DNA from: Candidatus Saccharimonadota bacterium
Lineage (GTDB): Bacteria; Patescibacteriota; Saccharimonadia; Saccharimonadales; Saccharimonadaceae
DNA length: 64,000 bases
Assembly: GCA_017513905.1 (NCBI GenBank)
Contig: JAFWMR010000010.1
Location: 1 to 64,000 of the forward strand
Direction: 5' to 3'
Positions within the stretch are counted from its first letter, which is position 1. Each line of letters opens with the position of its first letter. The translations under genes were made by a program, and so were the position numbers. Shown one piece after another: positions 47,641-54,939 of the stretch. A model generated the notes under the pieces. That model saw only the letters and a list, made by a program, of their open reading frames with translations, had not been told where the DNA came from and searched no databases.

Positions 47641-47812
47641 ATAGTTAGTAAAGCTCATGCGCTGACTAAGCACGTTAAATAGATTAGTTGTTGAAAACCC
47701 TTTCGCAAGTCTGCGACCCGTTTTGATTATCTATATGGTAGTTAAAACGGGTTGCAGAATAGTCTAGCGACCTAATAATTTGTCGCGAGACGAAAAACGA
47801 AAGGAGAACATT
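47641..47812 (+). promoter_or_regulatory. Long structured leader (about 172 bases), candidate cis-regulatory RNA
   Basis: Hairpin 1: TTAGT/ACTAA with inner AGC/GCT (47645-47669). Hairpin 2: a 22-bp stem (47710-47731 with 47737-47758) with a five-base loop; all pairs form if G-U is allowed, and the wobbles favour the plus-strand RNA. Hairpin 3: GCGAC/GTCGC (47767-47786). AAAGGAGA and the start codon follow. No riboswitch family was recognised. Confidence 0.6.
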
Positions 47813-48367
47813 ATGTACAGTATATACACGGAAGTTTTAGAGGAAAGAGTTTACAAATTGTACCGTGAGGCCATCCTTGACGACAGGACCGCTAGCTACG
47901 ATTCCGCCAAAAAGAGCGTGATGAAGCAGCTCGGCTGGGCGGAAGAGCAGTGGGACCTGTTCTTGGAAGAGTTGCACAAAGCAAAGGAGGCTGCTGAGGC
48001 AGCCCTCGATGCAAAAATCGCTGAAAAGCTCGAGACCAACCGCAAGACCGGCATCAAGAAGATCACTGCTGCGTTGGTCGCCTCAGGTCTCAAGTACATC
48101 ATGTCTAAATCGGGAGGAACATCTAGGGAGGAGCTCGTTGATGGGCTTTTGGCTATCGGGTGCAATTATACACTCGATGAAGTCAATGCGCAGTTCCCGG
48201 AGTCGCAAGGACACCCGCTATTTGACGGCATGCGACAAGGCGAGCTCGCCGCTATGGCGGCAATCATACTGAACGTAAGAGACACAGACTACGGACGAGC
48301 GAAATTCATCGACATGATGAAAGGGTCGCTCGCCGATGACGTGAACCGATTCATCGCAAAGAACTAA
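47813..48367 (+). CDS. Helical unknown protein of 184 residues
   Basis: A soluble, mostly helical protein. Residues 1-45 are charged helices, 60-90 form a Lys/Glu/Ala coiled coil, and the second half contains SREELVDGLLAIGCNYTLDEVNAQFP, which looks like a winged-helix-like unit, by eye only. Its GC content is higher than the surroundings'. The ATG at 47813 follows AAAGGAG; the upstream in-frame start is rejected. It has its own promoter, leader and strong terminator. Confidence 0.7.
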   Translation: MYSIYTEVLEERVYKLYREAILDDRTASYDSAKKSVMKQLGWAEEQWDLFLEELHKAKEAAEAALDAKIAEKLETNRKTGIKKITAALVASGLKYIMSKSGGTSREELVDGLLAIGCNYTLDEVNAQFPESQGHPLFDGMRQGELAAMAAIILNVRDTDYGRAKFIDMMKGSLADDVNRFIAKN

Positions 48368-48413
48368 GCCATCCGCAACCTGATTCGTCCAATCCAACTA
48401 ATTTTGATTAAAA

Positions 48414-48467
48414 CCCCCGACTTCCACACAACCAGTGTGGGCAGAGTCGGGGGCTCTCTTTTTTTGA
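48414..48467 (+). terminator. Terminator of the 184-aa gene
   Basis: Outer stem CCCCCGACT/AGTCGGGGG with an inner CACAC/GTGTG stem, then CTCTC and a T run. Confidence 0.88.
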
Positions 48468-48519
48468 AAAGGTTTAGACCAAATCGTTTAGGGTATTAAC
48501 AGACAAATTAATAGGGGTG

Positions 48520-48546
48520 AAAATGTGCTTTCGGGCACATTTTTTG
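48520..48546 (+). terminator. Terminator-like hairpin, transcript unknown
   Basis: AAAATGTGC/GCACATTTT with a six-base loop and a T run. It may be a second terminator for the upstream gene; no gene lies directly before it. Confidence 0.5.
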
Positions 48547-48607
48547 TGCAAAATTGGTGCAAAATAGCACTCTAGAACCTGCAAGGTACTTAACAGAATT
48601 TTACTAC

Positions 48608-48629
48608 TAAAAAATCGGCCAAAATGCCG
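48608..48629 (-). terminator. Terminator of tRNA-Val
   Basis: On the minus strand CGGC/GCCG with a six-base loop, then ATTTTTT, about 15 bases after the tRNA 3' end. Confidence 0.7.
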
Positions 48630-48643
48630 AGTTAGATAAAATT

Positions 48644-48720
48644 TGGTGGATCTTGCTGGGCTCGAACCAGCGACCTTACGAATGTGAATCGTACGCTCTA
48701 GCCAGCTGAGCTAAAGATCC
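48644..48720 (-). tRNA. tRNA-Val (anticodon CAC)
   Basis: A 77-base tRNA on the minus strand with the CCA end encoded. Acceptor arm GGATCTT/AAGATCC with discriminator A, D-stem GCTC/GAGC, anticodon stem TACGA/TCGTA around TTCACAT (anticodon CAC, reading GUG), and T-arm GCTGG TTCGAGC CCAGC. All stems pair perfectly. No duplicated tRNA end that would mark an attachment site was found nearby. Confidence 0.97.
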
Positions 48721-48729
48721 GCTCTTCAG

Positions 48730-48758
48730 AGTATAGCATACCTAAACGGCTATTTAAA
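48730..48758 (-). promoter_or_regulatory. Promoter of tRNA-Val
   Basis: On the minus strand TTTAAA and TATACT, 17 bases apart, with a TGC extended element, starting just upstream of the mature 5' end. The -35 overlaps the end of the DUF3137 gene. Confidence 0.6.
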
Positions 48759-49712
48759 TATCTTTCTATTAATCTCAAGTGCGTCAATCAAATCAAACAC
48801 AACATTAAACTCAGATGAAAGTCGCTCTATCTCTTCAACTGTATCAAGATCGCCTTTCTTGTGTTTCGGTGGCTCAAACGAATCAAAGCCATTATTTAGC
48901 CCTATATGCAACTTCTTATCCACAAATAGAAAAAAGATTCTTCCAGCAAATTTTTCAGCCAGTGCCTGCATAGTTTCAATCATCTTAGGATCGAGAAGAT
49001 AAAACATTTCTACACCATCTTGCATATATACCTTAAATTCTTTATTGAATTCCACAGATTCGGTAGGGAATTTCTCCATCCCTCTAGCATAAATCGACGA
49101 TTGAGTACGGCGCCCTACTACGGCCAGCTTTGCCACAAATCTTCGCGGGAACTCAAACACCATCCATCTTCCATTGAAATATGTCTCAGTGCGTGTATCA
49201 CCATCAGAGTCGGTATGTTCGTCTTGAATCAAAATATCGGCCTGCGCGAACCCAACGTCTTTATAACGACCCGACACATAATCTTCCGAACGATAACGGT
49301 TACCAAGCCTTACCATGCCAACGCTAGACAAATCAGTCTTAGAGATTCCAGAAGCATGGTCATAATAATATTCTTTCAAAAGCTCAGTCAATACACGATG
49401 TGAAAAGAATTTTTTATATGCCGCACGATACGCCGAACGCCTCTTAACCATAAAGATAAGAAAAATTATGAGCGTAATCATCAAAGCGACAACGATAATA
49501 GGAAACAGCGCAAAGCCGCCCACGATCATCCCAACAATCCCATCATTATTGCCAGTAAACACTCTATCAAATGAAACAAAAGTAGCAACAAAAATTAGAA
49601 ACGGGATAATAAACACAAATAACCCCACTATCCCAGTCCGTTTGGACCATTTGTCGCTTTCGCTTTTTAATTGATTAACTTGCTCTATAGTTAAATCAGA
49701 ATTTTCTTCCAT
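48750..49712 (-). CDS. DUF3137 domain-containing membrane protein
   Basis: A 320-residue protein. Two hydrophobic helices at about 26-48 and 60-90 precede a cytoplasmic domain of DUF3137 type, with YYDHASGISKTD, FAQADILIQDEH and GRWMVFEFPRRF. The function of the family is unknown. The -10 TATAAT (minus strand, 49726-49721) ends 8 bases before the ATG, just after the L31 terminator, so the leader is about 2 bases. Confidence 0.85.
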   Translation of the reverse strand: MEENSDLTIEQVNQLKSESDKWSKRTGIVGLFVFIIPFLIFVATFVSFDRVFTGNNDGIVGMIVGGFALFPIIVVALMITLIIFLIFMVKRRSAYRAAYKKFFSHRVLTELLKEYYYDHASGISKTDLSSVGMVRLGNRYRSEDYVSGRYKDVGFAQADILIQDEHTDSDGDTRTETYFNGRWMVFEFPRRFVAKLAVVGRRTQSSIYARGMEKFPTESVEFNKEFKVYMQDGVEMFYLLDPKMIETMQALAEKFAGRIFFLFVDKKLHIGLNNGFDSFEPPKHKKGDLDTVEEIERLSSEFNVVFDLIDALEINRKIFK

Positions 49713-49730
49713 ATATAAATATTATACAAA

Positions 49731-49756
49731 AAATCGCCCCGTTTGGAGCGATTTTC
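49731..49756 (-). terminator. Terminator of rpmE
   Basis: On the minus strand AAATCGCTCC pairs with GGGGCGATTT around a short loop, followed by T residues. It abuts the -10 of the DUF3137 gene. Confidence 0.8.
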
Positions 49757-49765
49757 TCGAACGAT

Positions 49766-50104
49766 TTACTCAGCCTTCTTAGCTTTCTCGGCCTTACGAA
49801 CAGCTTCTTTCTCAGCCTTCTTTACCTTATTACCAAGGCTAGCGCGAAGCTTTGCAGCACGTTCTGCGCGAGCTTTAAAGCGATCAACGCGACCTTCAGT
49901 ATCGATAATCTTCTCTTCACCAGTGAAGAATGGGTGACTCTTAGAAGAAATCTGAATCTTAACTAATGGGTATTCTTTACCATCTTCCCATTTGATGGTT
50001 TCATCACTCTTGGCAGTCGAACGGGTCAAAAACGAAAAATTGGCCGCGTCATCAGAAAAGACTACAAAGCGATAATCTTTAGGTTGTTTTTCTGCGTTAC
50101 TCAT
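49766..50104 (-). CDS. rpmE: 50S ribosomal protein L31, cysteine-free (type B) form with a basic tail
   Basis: A 112-residue L31. [21 protein letters not shown] and [18 protein letters not shown] match the type B (zinc-independent) form; there is no cysteine. A Lys/Ala/Glu-rich tail of about 35 residues extends beyond the family core. The ATG at 50104 is chosen: TGATATAAT (minus, -10 at 50120-50115) leaves about 4 bases of leader, and the longer frame from 50164 would include that promoter. Confidence 0.92.
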   Translation of the reverse strand: MSNAEKQPKDYRFVVFSDDAANFSFLTRSTAKSDETIKWEDGKEYPLVKIQISSKSHPFFTGEEKIIDTEGRVDRFKARAERAAKLRASLGNKVKKAEKEAVRKAEKAKKAE

Positions 50105-50207
50105 AATTGCCGATATTATATCAGTTTTCTTTATTTCTGTAAATATAGAAATTGGGGAGCACATTACTCCCCAATGGTGAAAGGTGAAAACAAGTCAATG
50201 CGAATAG

Positions 50208-50555
50208 TTAGTCTTCGTCACGTTCAATGTCTACGTCGGCTTCGCCGTTCAACACCTCCTGCAGAACTTCGACCAACTTCCTGGCAGTATTGATGGTCTC
50301 GCACTGATCATCAGCGAAAGTGGACGAAACGTCGAAATCATCCTCGATCTTCTTCAGCCTCCGAATCATTCGCTGATTTTCAGCAAGCACTTCACCAAGT
50401 AACACCACAACATCCTCTGTCGGCAAAATGGCTCCTTCACTGATGAGTCTCATGACGAACTTCCTCTTGAAGTCACCATTTGGACAACGGCAACGGATTC
50501 GCTTCTCGATGCCAAGATCGTCCCTGACCAGTATGGTATTCACGCCTGTTTTCAT
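50208..50555 (-). CDS. Unknown protein of 115 residues
   Basis: The ATG at 50555 follows GGGAGGGTG and gives 115 residues: a beta-rich start with KRIRCRCPNGDFKRKFVMRL, then a long acidic helix ending DIERDED. No family was recognised. Its leader carries a CGCAAG/CTTGCG hairpin (50580-50602). It belongs to the short GGGAGGG genes and is divergent from rpsB. Confidence 0.65.
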   Translation of the reverse strand: MKTGVNTILVRDDLGIEKRIRCRCPNGDFKRKFVMRLISEGAILPTEDVVVLLGEVLAENQRMIRRLKKIEDDFDVSSTFADDQCETINTARKLVEVLQEVLNGEADVDIERDED

Positions 50556-50613
50556 AATGTGCACCCTCCCAACTTTTTTTCGCAAGTATTGTCTTCTTGC
50601 GATAGTAAGAATA

Positions 50614-50641
50614 ATTATAACACACTTGTAATTATTGGCAA
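50614..50641 (-). promoter_or_regulatory. Promoter of the 115-aa gene
   Basis: On the minus strand TTGCCA and TATAAT, 16 bases apart, with TGT extension. It overlaps the divergent rpsB promoter. Confidence 0.7.
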
Positions 50642-50654
50642 ATCGTGATATACT
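50626..50654 (+). promoter_or_regulatory. Promoter of rpsB-tsf
   Basis: TTGTAA (50626-50631) and TATACT (50649-50654), 17 bases apart, with a TGA extended element. Confidence 0.7.
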
Positions 50655-50680
50655 CGACTCGTAATAAAATTAATGAATCA

Positions 50681-50720
50681 CTTGGGAGAAGATTTCCTGA
50701 TTTTAATCTAGTCTCCCGGG
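50681..50720 (+). promoter_or_regulatory. Hairpin in the rpsB leader, candidate S2 autoregulatory site
   Basis: CTTGGGAGA pairs with TCTCCCGGG (two G-U pairs) and AGATT with AATCT, leaving an AG bulge and a ten-base loop. The first gene product S2 is a known autoregulator of rpsB-tsf in other bacteria; the match here is by position and structure only. Confidence 0.55.
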
Positions 50721-50741
50721 GAAGAGAAAGGAAATCATATT

Positions 50742-51428
50742 ATGGCAGTTTCTGTCGATATGAAAGCACTGTTTGAAGCAGGCGCGCATTTTGGGCACAA
50801 AACCAGTCGCTGGCACCCAAAAATGGCCGGCTACATTCACAGCAAGCGCGATGGCGCACACATTATCAACCTTGATAAAACCGTTGACGGTATAGAGAAA
50901 GCTCTTGCCTTTACTTCTGAACTTGCCAAGAACGGCAAAAAAGTTCTTTTCGTTGGCACCAAAAAACAACTTAAGGCTCCAGTCAAAGCTGCAGCCGAAA
51001 CAGTAGAGATGCCATATGTTACCGTTCGTTGGGTTGGTGGAACTCTCACTAACGTTGAGACTGTTAACAAACAAATCCGTAAACTCAAAGATCTCGAGAA
51101 GAAAATGGCTTCCGGCGAGCTCGAATCCCGCTACTCTAAGCTTGAAGTTCAACGCTTTCAAGAAGAAATCGATATGCTCAACGAACGCTATGGCGGCATC
51201 AAGAGCATGAGCGAACAACCAGCAGCCGTCATCGTCACGGACGCAGTCGAAGACAAGAACGCCGTCAAAGAAGCAAAGACTCTTCATATTCCGGTTATTG
51301 CTTTCTGCGATACCAACGTCGATCCGACCGACATCGATTATGTCATTCCGATGAACGACGATTCTATTAAGGCAGAAGAGCTTGTTTTGAATTACTTTGT
51401 TGAAACTATCAAAGAAGCTAAAAAATAA
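50742..51428 (+). CDS. rpsB: 30S ribosomal protein S2
   Basis: S2, 228 residues, needed for S1 and tRNA positioning on the 30S subunit. GAHFGHKTSRWHPKM, VLFVGTKKQ, VRWVGGTLTN and IPVIAFCDTNVDPTDIDYVIP are characteristic. tsf follows after 13 bases with AGGAGG, the usual rpsB-tsf operon. Confidence 0.97.
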   Translation: MAVSVDMKALFEAGAHFGHKTSRWHPKMAGYIHSKRDGAHIINLDKTVDGIEKALAFTSELAKNGKKVLFVGTKKQLKAPVKAAAETVEMPYVTVRWVGGTLTNVETVNKQIRKLKDLEKKMASGELESRYSKLEVQRFQEEIDMLNERYGGIKSMSEQPAAVIVTDAVEDKNAVKEAKTLHIPVIAFCDTNVDPTDIDYVIPMNDDSIKAEELVLNYFVETIKEAKK

Positions 51429-51441
51429 TTAGGAGGCACAA

Positions 51442-52032
51442 ATGTCTAAAATTTCTATTGAAGAAATCAAAAAACTCAAAGAGCTTTCCGGCGTTGGCTT
51501 GACCGATGCCAAGAACGCACTCGTTGAAGCAAACGGCGATTTCGACAAGGCGCTAGAAGCTATGCGTAAAAAAGGTCTCACCAAAGCTGAGAAACGCGGC
51601 GATCGCGAAACTCGCGAGGGATTAATCGACGCTTATATCCACGATGGTCGCATCGGCGCTATCATCGAGCTCAACTGTGAAACCTCCTTCGTCGCTAAAA
51701 CAGACGAATTCAAAGACCTCGCTCACAAGCTTGCCATGCAAGTCGCTTCCATGAATCCGCTTTACGTTTCCGAAGATGATATTCCAGAAGACGTCAAGAG
51801 CGCAAAGATGAAAGAGTTAGAAGAAAACTTCAAAGGGCCAGAAAAAATGAAAGAACAAATTTTAGGTGGCCAAATGAAGAAATCCTTCGCCGACAAAGTT
51901 CTCATGAATCAGCCATACATTCTTGACGATACCAAGACTGTCGAAGCATTCATCAAAGAGTCTATTGCGAAGACTGGCGAAAACATCACCGTTCGCCAAT
52001 TCAAACGCATCGAGCTCGGCGTCACAGAATAA
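51442..52032 (+). CDS. tsf: Elongation factor Ts
   Basis: Guanine-nucleotide exchange factor for EF-Tu, 196 residues. The N-terminal UBA-like domain (IKKLKELSGVGLTDAKNALVEANGDFDKA), the core ELNCETSFVAKTDEF and MNQPYILDDTKTV are present. It is of the short type without the extended C-terminal domain. A strong terminator follows. Confidence 0.96.
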   Translation: MSKISIEEIKKLKELSGVGLTDAKNALVEANGDFDKALEAMRKKGLTKAEKRGDRETREGLIDAYIHDGRIGAIIELNCETSFVAKTDEFKDLAHKLAMQVASMNPLYVSEDDIPEDVKSAKMKELEENFKGPEKMKEQILGGQMKKSFADKVLMNQPYILDDTKTVEAFIKESIAKTGENITVRQFKRIELGVTE

Positions 52033-52048
52033 AAACATATTAAAAACT

Positions 52049-52073
52049 CCCCGCCTGAAAAGCGGGGATTTTT
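52049..52073 (+). terminator. Terminator of rpsB-tsf
   Basis: CCCCGC/GCGGGG stem with a seven-base loop followed by ATTTTTG. Confidence 0.88.
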
Positions 52074-52090
52074 GTTGAATAATAATGTAC

Positions 52091-52612
52091 TTACTTGAGA
52101 AAATCGGGATTCAGGAGCAAGCGAACCCTCATGCCCTCATCTCTTGGACGATATCTGACATTGAATTCTCCGGAAGGATGGAACACCACGGCACGCGCCT
52201 TTTCTTTATCAGGTCCACTAGATCCGGACCAATAGTAGGCGGAACCATCTTGCGTCTGCGAGAAAGAAGTTCCTTCCCAGGTATGACCGGCGGTAACAAA
52301 GTGGAGTTTAGTCTCACCGTGATACTCGCCGCCAAATGTTACGAACGACCCAATAGCACGCCACTCATGTGCCCGCGGAAGTCTCAAACCGTAATCATGG
52401 CCGATTGCCTGGATTTGAATTGCTTCGTCGAAAGTGAACATCTTCTGATCATCAAGCACGAAATCGTCGTCAAGAATAAAGAACCTCATATCCATTCTGT
52501 CGTCCGGGTCCGATCCGGCTACCAATGACGAACCGAGTACATGGTAGGCCTTTCCAGCAATCGCTTCACTCTGCATCCTTTCGAGTCGTCTCCTCAAGCT
52601 TTTAACGTCCAT
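52091..52612 (-). CDS. Cytoplasmic protein with a Fib-succ/FGE-like (C-type-lectin-like) segment
   Basis: A 173-residue protein without signal peptide. The C-terminal half shows GLRLPRAHEWRAIG, SAYYWSGSSG and a final GMRVRLLL, the order seen in Fib-succ and formylglycine-enzyme-type folds. The N-terminal half (residues 1-75) is acidic and unknown. GGGAGGG lies 6 bases before the ATG. Its promoter faces that of the 120-aa gene. The fold assignment is by motif order only. Confidence 0.6.
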   Translation of the reverse strand: MDVKSLRRRLERMQSEAIAGKAYHVLGSSLVAGSDPDDRMDMRFFILDDDFVLDDQKMFTFDEAIQIQAIGHDYGLRLPRAHEWRAIGSFVTFGGEYHGETKLHFVTAGHTWEGTSFSQTQDGSAYYWSGSSGPDKEKARAVVFHPSGEFNVRYRPRDEGMRVRLLLNPDFLK

Positions 52613-52636
52613 ACTTACCCTCCCAAGTATTATTTT

Positions 52637-52650
52637 CCCATAAGGGAAGA
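52637..52650 (-). promoter_or_regulatory. Leader hairpin of the 173-aa gene
   Basis: TTCCC and GGGAA flank a four-base loop between the promoter and the ribosome-binding site. Confidence 0.5.
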
Positions 52651-52655
52651 AGGAA

Positions 52656-52684
52656 ATTATAGACTATATGATCGAAATTGTCAA
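52656..52684 (-). promoter_or_regulatory. Consensus promoter of the 173-aa gene
   Basis: On the minus strand a perfect TTGACA (52684-52679) and TATAAT (52661-52656) are 17 bases apart. Confidence 0.82.
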
Positions 52685-52694
52685 ACCCTCTATA

Positions 52695-52723
52695 TTGACA
52701 AAAATAAATATTTATTCTATAAT
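52695..52723 (+). promoter_or_regulatory. Consensus promoter of the 120-aa gene
   Basis: A perfect TTGACA (52695-52700) and TATAAT (52718-52723) are 17 bases apart. The two divergent -35 boxes are 10 bases apart, and the leader holds CTAGC/GCTAG and TGCCT/AGGCA hairpins (52732-52767). Confidence 0.85.
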
Positions 52724-52784
52724 AGAGCAAGCTAGCGTATGCTAGACTCTGCCTATAAGGCAAGATCTTTAAGGAGGTGCTTGT

Positions 52785-53147
52785 ATGAGCACAAAAGCTA
52801 CCATGTTCAAGATTCTCAATGGACCGAACCGGCAAGACTTTGTCAATGCATTCTCGTATGCATATGACGGAGAAATCGGAAAAAGTCTCTGCCAGCTCAA
52901 GATCGAATCCGAAGAAAACGGCAACAGAACCCAGGTAAATGTCCGGCTCTGCGAAATCCAGCATGTGGTCACGGTCAGCGGCAAAACCAAGATGTCTATC
53001 ACCGAACTCCAGCACGAGGACGGAAGCGGTCACAGCTTCAACTTCAAGGGCTGGTACAGTGCGCCCAATCTCGACAAGGCAGTCCCCTGCGAAGGGTACT
53101 ACAACGCCGATAACCGTACTGGATGGCTTAGAACCACGCTCAACTAA
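52785..53147 (+). CDS. Unknown protein of 120 residues
   Basis: A soluble beta-rich protein with no recognised family; SFNFKGWYSAPNLDKAVPCEG and GYYNADNRTGWLRTTLN near the C terminus look structured. AAGGAGGTG precedes the ATG by 6 bases. It has a perfect consensus promoter, a leader with two small hairpins and a strong UUCG-type terminator. It is more GC-rich than the ribosomal genes around it. Confidence 0.7.
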   Translation: MSTKATMFKILNGPNRQDFVNAFSYAYDGEIGKSLCQLKIESEENGNRTQVNVRLCEIQHVVTVSGKTKMSITELQHEDGSGHSFNFKGWYSAPNLDKAVPCEGYYNADNRTGWLRTTLN

Positions 53148-53160
53148 TCCTCCCTTTCTC

Positions 53161-53185
53161 GGGGCCTTCGCGGCCCCTTTTTCTT
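53161..53185 (+). terminator. Terminator of the 120-aa gene
   Basis: GGGGCC/GGCCCC stem with a TTCGC loop and TTTTTC. Confidence 0.9.
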
Positions 53186-53191
53186 TTCCTC

Positions 53192-53220
53192 TTGAAAAAA
53201 ACCATAAGATATGATAAAAT
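53192..53220 (+). promoter_or_regulatory. Promoter of the L6-L18-S5-L15 operon
   Basis: TTGAAA (53192-53197) and TAAAAT (53215-53220), 17 bases apart, with a TGA extended element; leader about 25 bases with AAGGAAA. Confidence 0.65.
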
Positions 53221-53251
53221 GCGCTAGATATTATTAACAATAAGGAAACAA

Positions 53252-53788
53252 ATGAGTCGTATCGGAAAACAACCTATCCAAATTCCGGCAGGAGTGACAA
53301 TTACGGTCGGCGACAAAGAGATTACTGTCGCTGGACCTAAGGGTTCGCTCAATGTTCCGGTTCAGCAAAATACGAAAACTGCTGTTGAAGGCGACAAAAT
53401 CGTTGTAACCCGCAAAGATGACGAGCCAGAATCTCGCGCTTGGCATGGTCTACAGCGCGCCCTCCTCAACAACGCAGTCATCGGCGTCACTCAGGGCTTC
53501 AAGAAAGAGCTCGAAGTGAATGGCGTCGGCTTCCGCCTACAAGGCGGCGGCAAACAAATCGAGATGGCCTTAGGCTTCTCTCACACAGTTAAATACACCG
53601 CACCAGAAGGCGTCGAGCTCAAAGTCGACAAGATGAATATCATCGTCACTGGTATCGACAAGCAAAAAGTCGGACAATGCGCTGCAGAAATTCGTGCACT
53701 TAAGAAACCTGAACCTTACAAGGGCAAGGGTATTAAGTATGTGGACGAAGTTATTCTCCGCAAGGCCGGAAAGGCAGGAAAGAAATAA
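53252..53788 (+). CDS. rplF: 50S ribosomal protein L6
   Basis: L6, 178 residues, near the factor-binding site of the 50S subunit. MSRIGKQPIQIPAGV, VAGPKG and the C-terminal PEPYKGKGIKYVDE are typical. It starts the operon: the genes that normally precede it (L14, L24, L5, S14, S8) are not here, so the spc operon is broken before L6. Confidence 0.96.
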   Translation: MSRIGKQPIQIPAGVTITVGDKEITVAGPKGSLNVPVQQNTKTAVEGDKIVVTRKDDEPESRAWHGLQRALLNNAVIGVTQGFKKELEVNGVGFRLQGGGKQIEMALGFSHTVKYTAPEGVELKVDKMNIIVTGIDKQKVGQCAAEIRALKKPEPYKGKGIKYVDEVILRKAGKAGKK

Positions 53789-53789
53789 T

Positions 53790-54119
53790 ATGAAAGCTAT
53801 TTTCCGCGCTAATCGCACCCGTGCAAAGATCCACGGCACCAGCGAGCGCCCACGCTTAAGCGTTAATATCAGTAATCAACACGTCACCGCACAACTAATT
53901 GACGACGACAAAGGCGCAACGCTCGCCTATGCCACTACCATTGGTAGCAAGATTAAAGGCACCAAAACCGAACTCTGCGCAAAAATTGGCGAAGAAATCG
54001 GCAAAAAGGCTCAAAAAGCTGGCATCAAAAAAGCCGTCTTCGATCGCGGTTCTAAACTTTACGCTGGCCGCATGGCAGCTCTTGCCGATGCAGCTAGAAA
54101 AGAAGGATTGGAGTTCTAA
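53790..54119 (+). CDS. rplR: 50S ribosomal protein L18
   Basis: L18, 109 residues, binds 5S rRNA. RTRAKIHGTSERPRLSVNIS, the FDRGSKLYAGRM segment (form of FDRGGYLYHGRV) and the final ADAARKEGLEF are present. The ATG at 53790 is one base after the L6 stop. A longer frame reaching into L6 is rejected. Confidence 0.94.
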   Translation: MKAIFRANRTRAKIHGTSERPRLSVNISNQHVTAQLIDDDKGATLAYATTIGSKIKGTKTELCAKIGEEIGKKAQKAGIKKAVFDRGSKLYAGRMAALADAARKEGLEF

Positions 54120-54121
54120 TT

Positions 54122-54937
54122 ATGCCCGAATCTAAAGACACTAAAGCTAAGGTCATCAACCAGTCCGGCACGCTCAAGATGAGTGACAAGATGGCTGCAA
54201 CTCGCCAAATCCGCGACATTTCTGGACGCCGCATGAATCGTGGCAATCGTCGCGATCGCGTTCGTGCAAATGACGCACCTAAGGAATTTGATGAGACAAC
54301 CATTCACATTTATCGCGTTTCTCGTACCGTCGCCGGTGGCCGCCGCATGCGCTTCAAAGCTCTTGTAGCCGTTGGCAATCACAAGAATAAAATCGGTATC
54401 GCAGTCGCCAAAGGTAACGACGTCACTTCTGCAGTCCAAAAAGCTGCCACTAAAGCTAAGAAAAACATGGTCACCTTCTCTATGGATGGTGAGACTATCT
54501 GCCACGAAGTCGAGACTAAAGTTACTGGTGCAAACGTTCTCATGAAGCCAGCTGCACCGGGTACTGGTATTATCGCAGGTGGCGTCGTCCGTTCAATCAT
54601 CGGTCTCACTGGTGTCAAAAACCTAATTTCTAAGAGTCTTGGCTCTACTAATAAGGTCAACATTGCCTATGCTGTTATCGAAGGCCTACGCCAACAGACC
54701 CCACGAAAAGAATGGACCACAACTGCAATCAAGGCGGCTGAGCCAAAAACTGAAAAGATCGCTCCGAAGCAAGAAAAGAAAGCAGAAAAAACAGCTGCAC
54801 CTAAAGCAGAAAAAGTAACAGAAAAGAAACCTACTACTGAACCTACCGCCAAGAAAGCACCTGCTAAAAAAGTTGCAGCTAAAGCCACTCCAAAGAAAAC
54901 CGTCGCCAAGAAAGCTACGGCCAAGAAGGAGAAATAA
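54122..54937 (+). CDS. rpsE: 30S ribosomal protein S5 with a long Lys/Ala/Pro-rich tail
   Basis: S5, 271 residues. The core (about 54-200) has the RNA-binding FDETTIHIYRVSRTVAGGRRMRFKALVAVG and GTGIIAGGVVRSIIGLTGVKN. It extends beyond the usual 165-175 residues by a basic N-terminal segment and a tail of about 70 residues with repeated AAKK/APAKK-like units resembling histone H1. The tail may add rRNA contacts. L30 does not follow. Confidence 0.94.
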   Translation: MPESKDTKAKVINQSGTLKMSDKMAATRQIRDISGRRMNRGNRRDRVRANDAPKEFDETTIHIYRVSRTVAGGRRMRFKALVAVGNHKNKIGIAVAKGNDVTSAVQKAATKAKKNMVTFSMDGETICHEVETKVTGANVLMKPAAPGTGIIAGGVVRSIIGLTGVKNLISKSLGSTNKVNIAYAVIEGLRQQTPRKEWTTTAIKAAEPKTEKIAPKQEKKAEKTAAPKAEKVTEKKPTTEPTAKKAPAKKVAAKATPKKTVAKKATAKKEK

Positions 54938-54939
54938 TC

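Noticed and set aside
47372-47770. Possible tmRNA, because of GCTGACTAAGCACG near 47662 and TGGTGGGGGCG near 47426
   Set aside because: No T-arm with TTCGA plus acceptor stem and CCA end could be built on either strand, and no proteolysis tag frame was found. The first motif lies in the leader of a protein gene.
48527-48576. 13-codon frame ATGTGCTTTCGG after AGGGGTG as a leader peptide
   Set aside because: It coincides with a terminator-like hairpin and no regulated gene follows on that strand.
48644-48720. tRNA-Val as an integration site for an island holding the 184-aa gene
   Set aside because: No duplicated tRNA 3' end, integrase or mobile gene was found on the downstream side.
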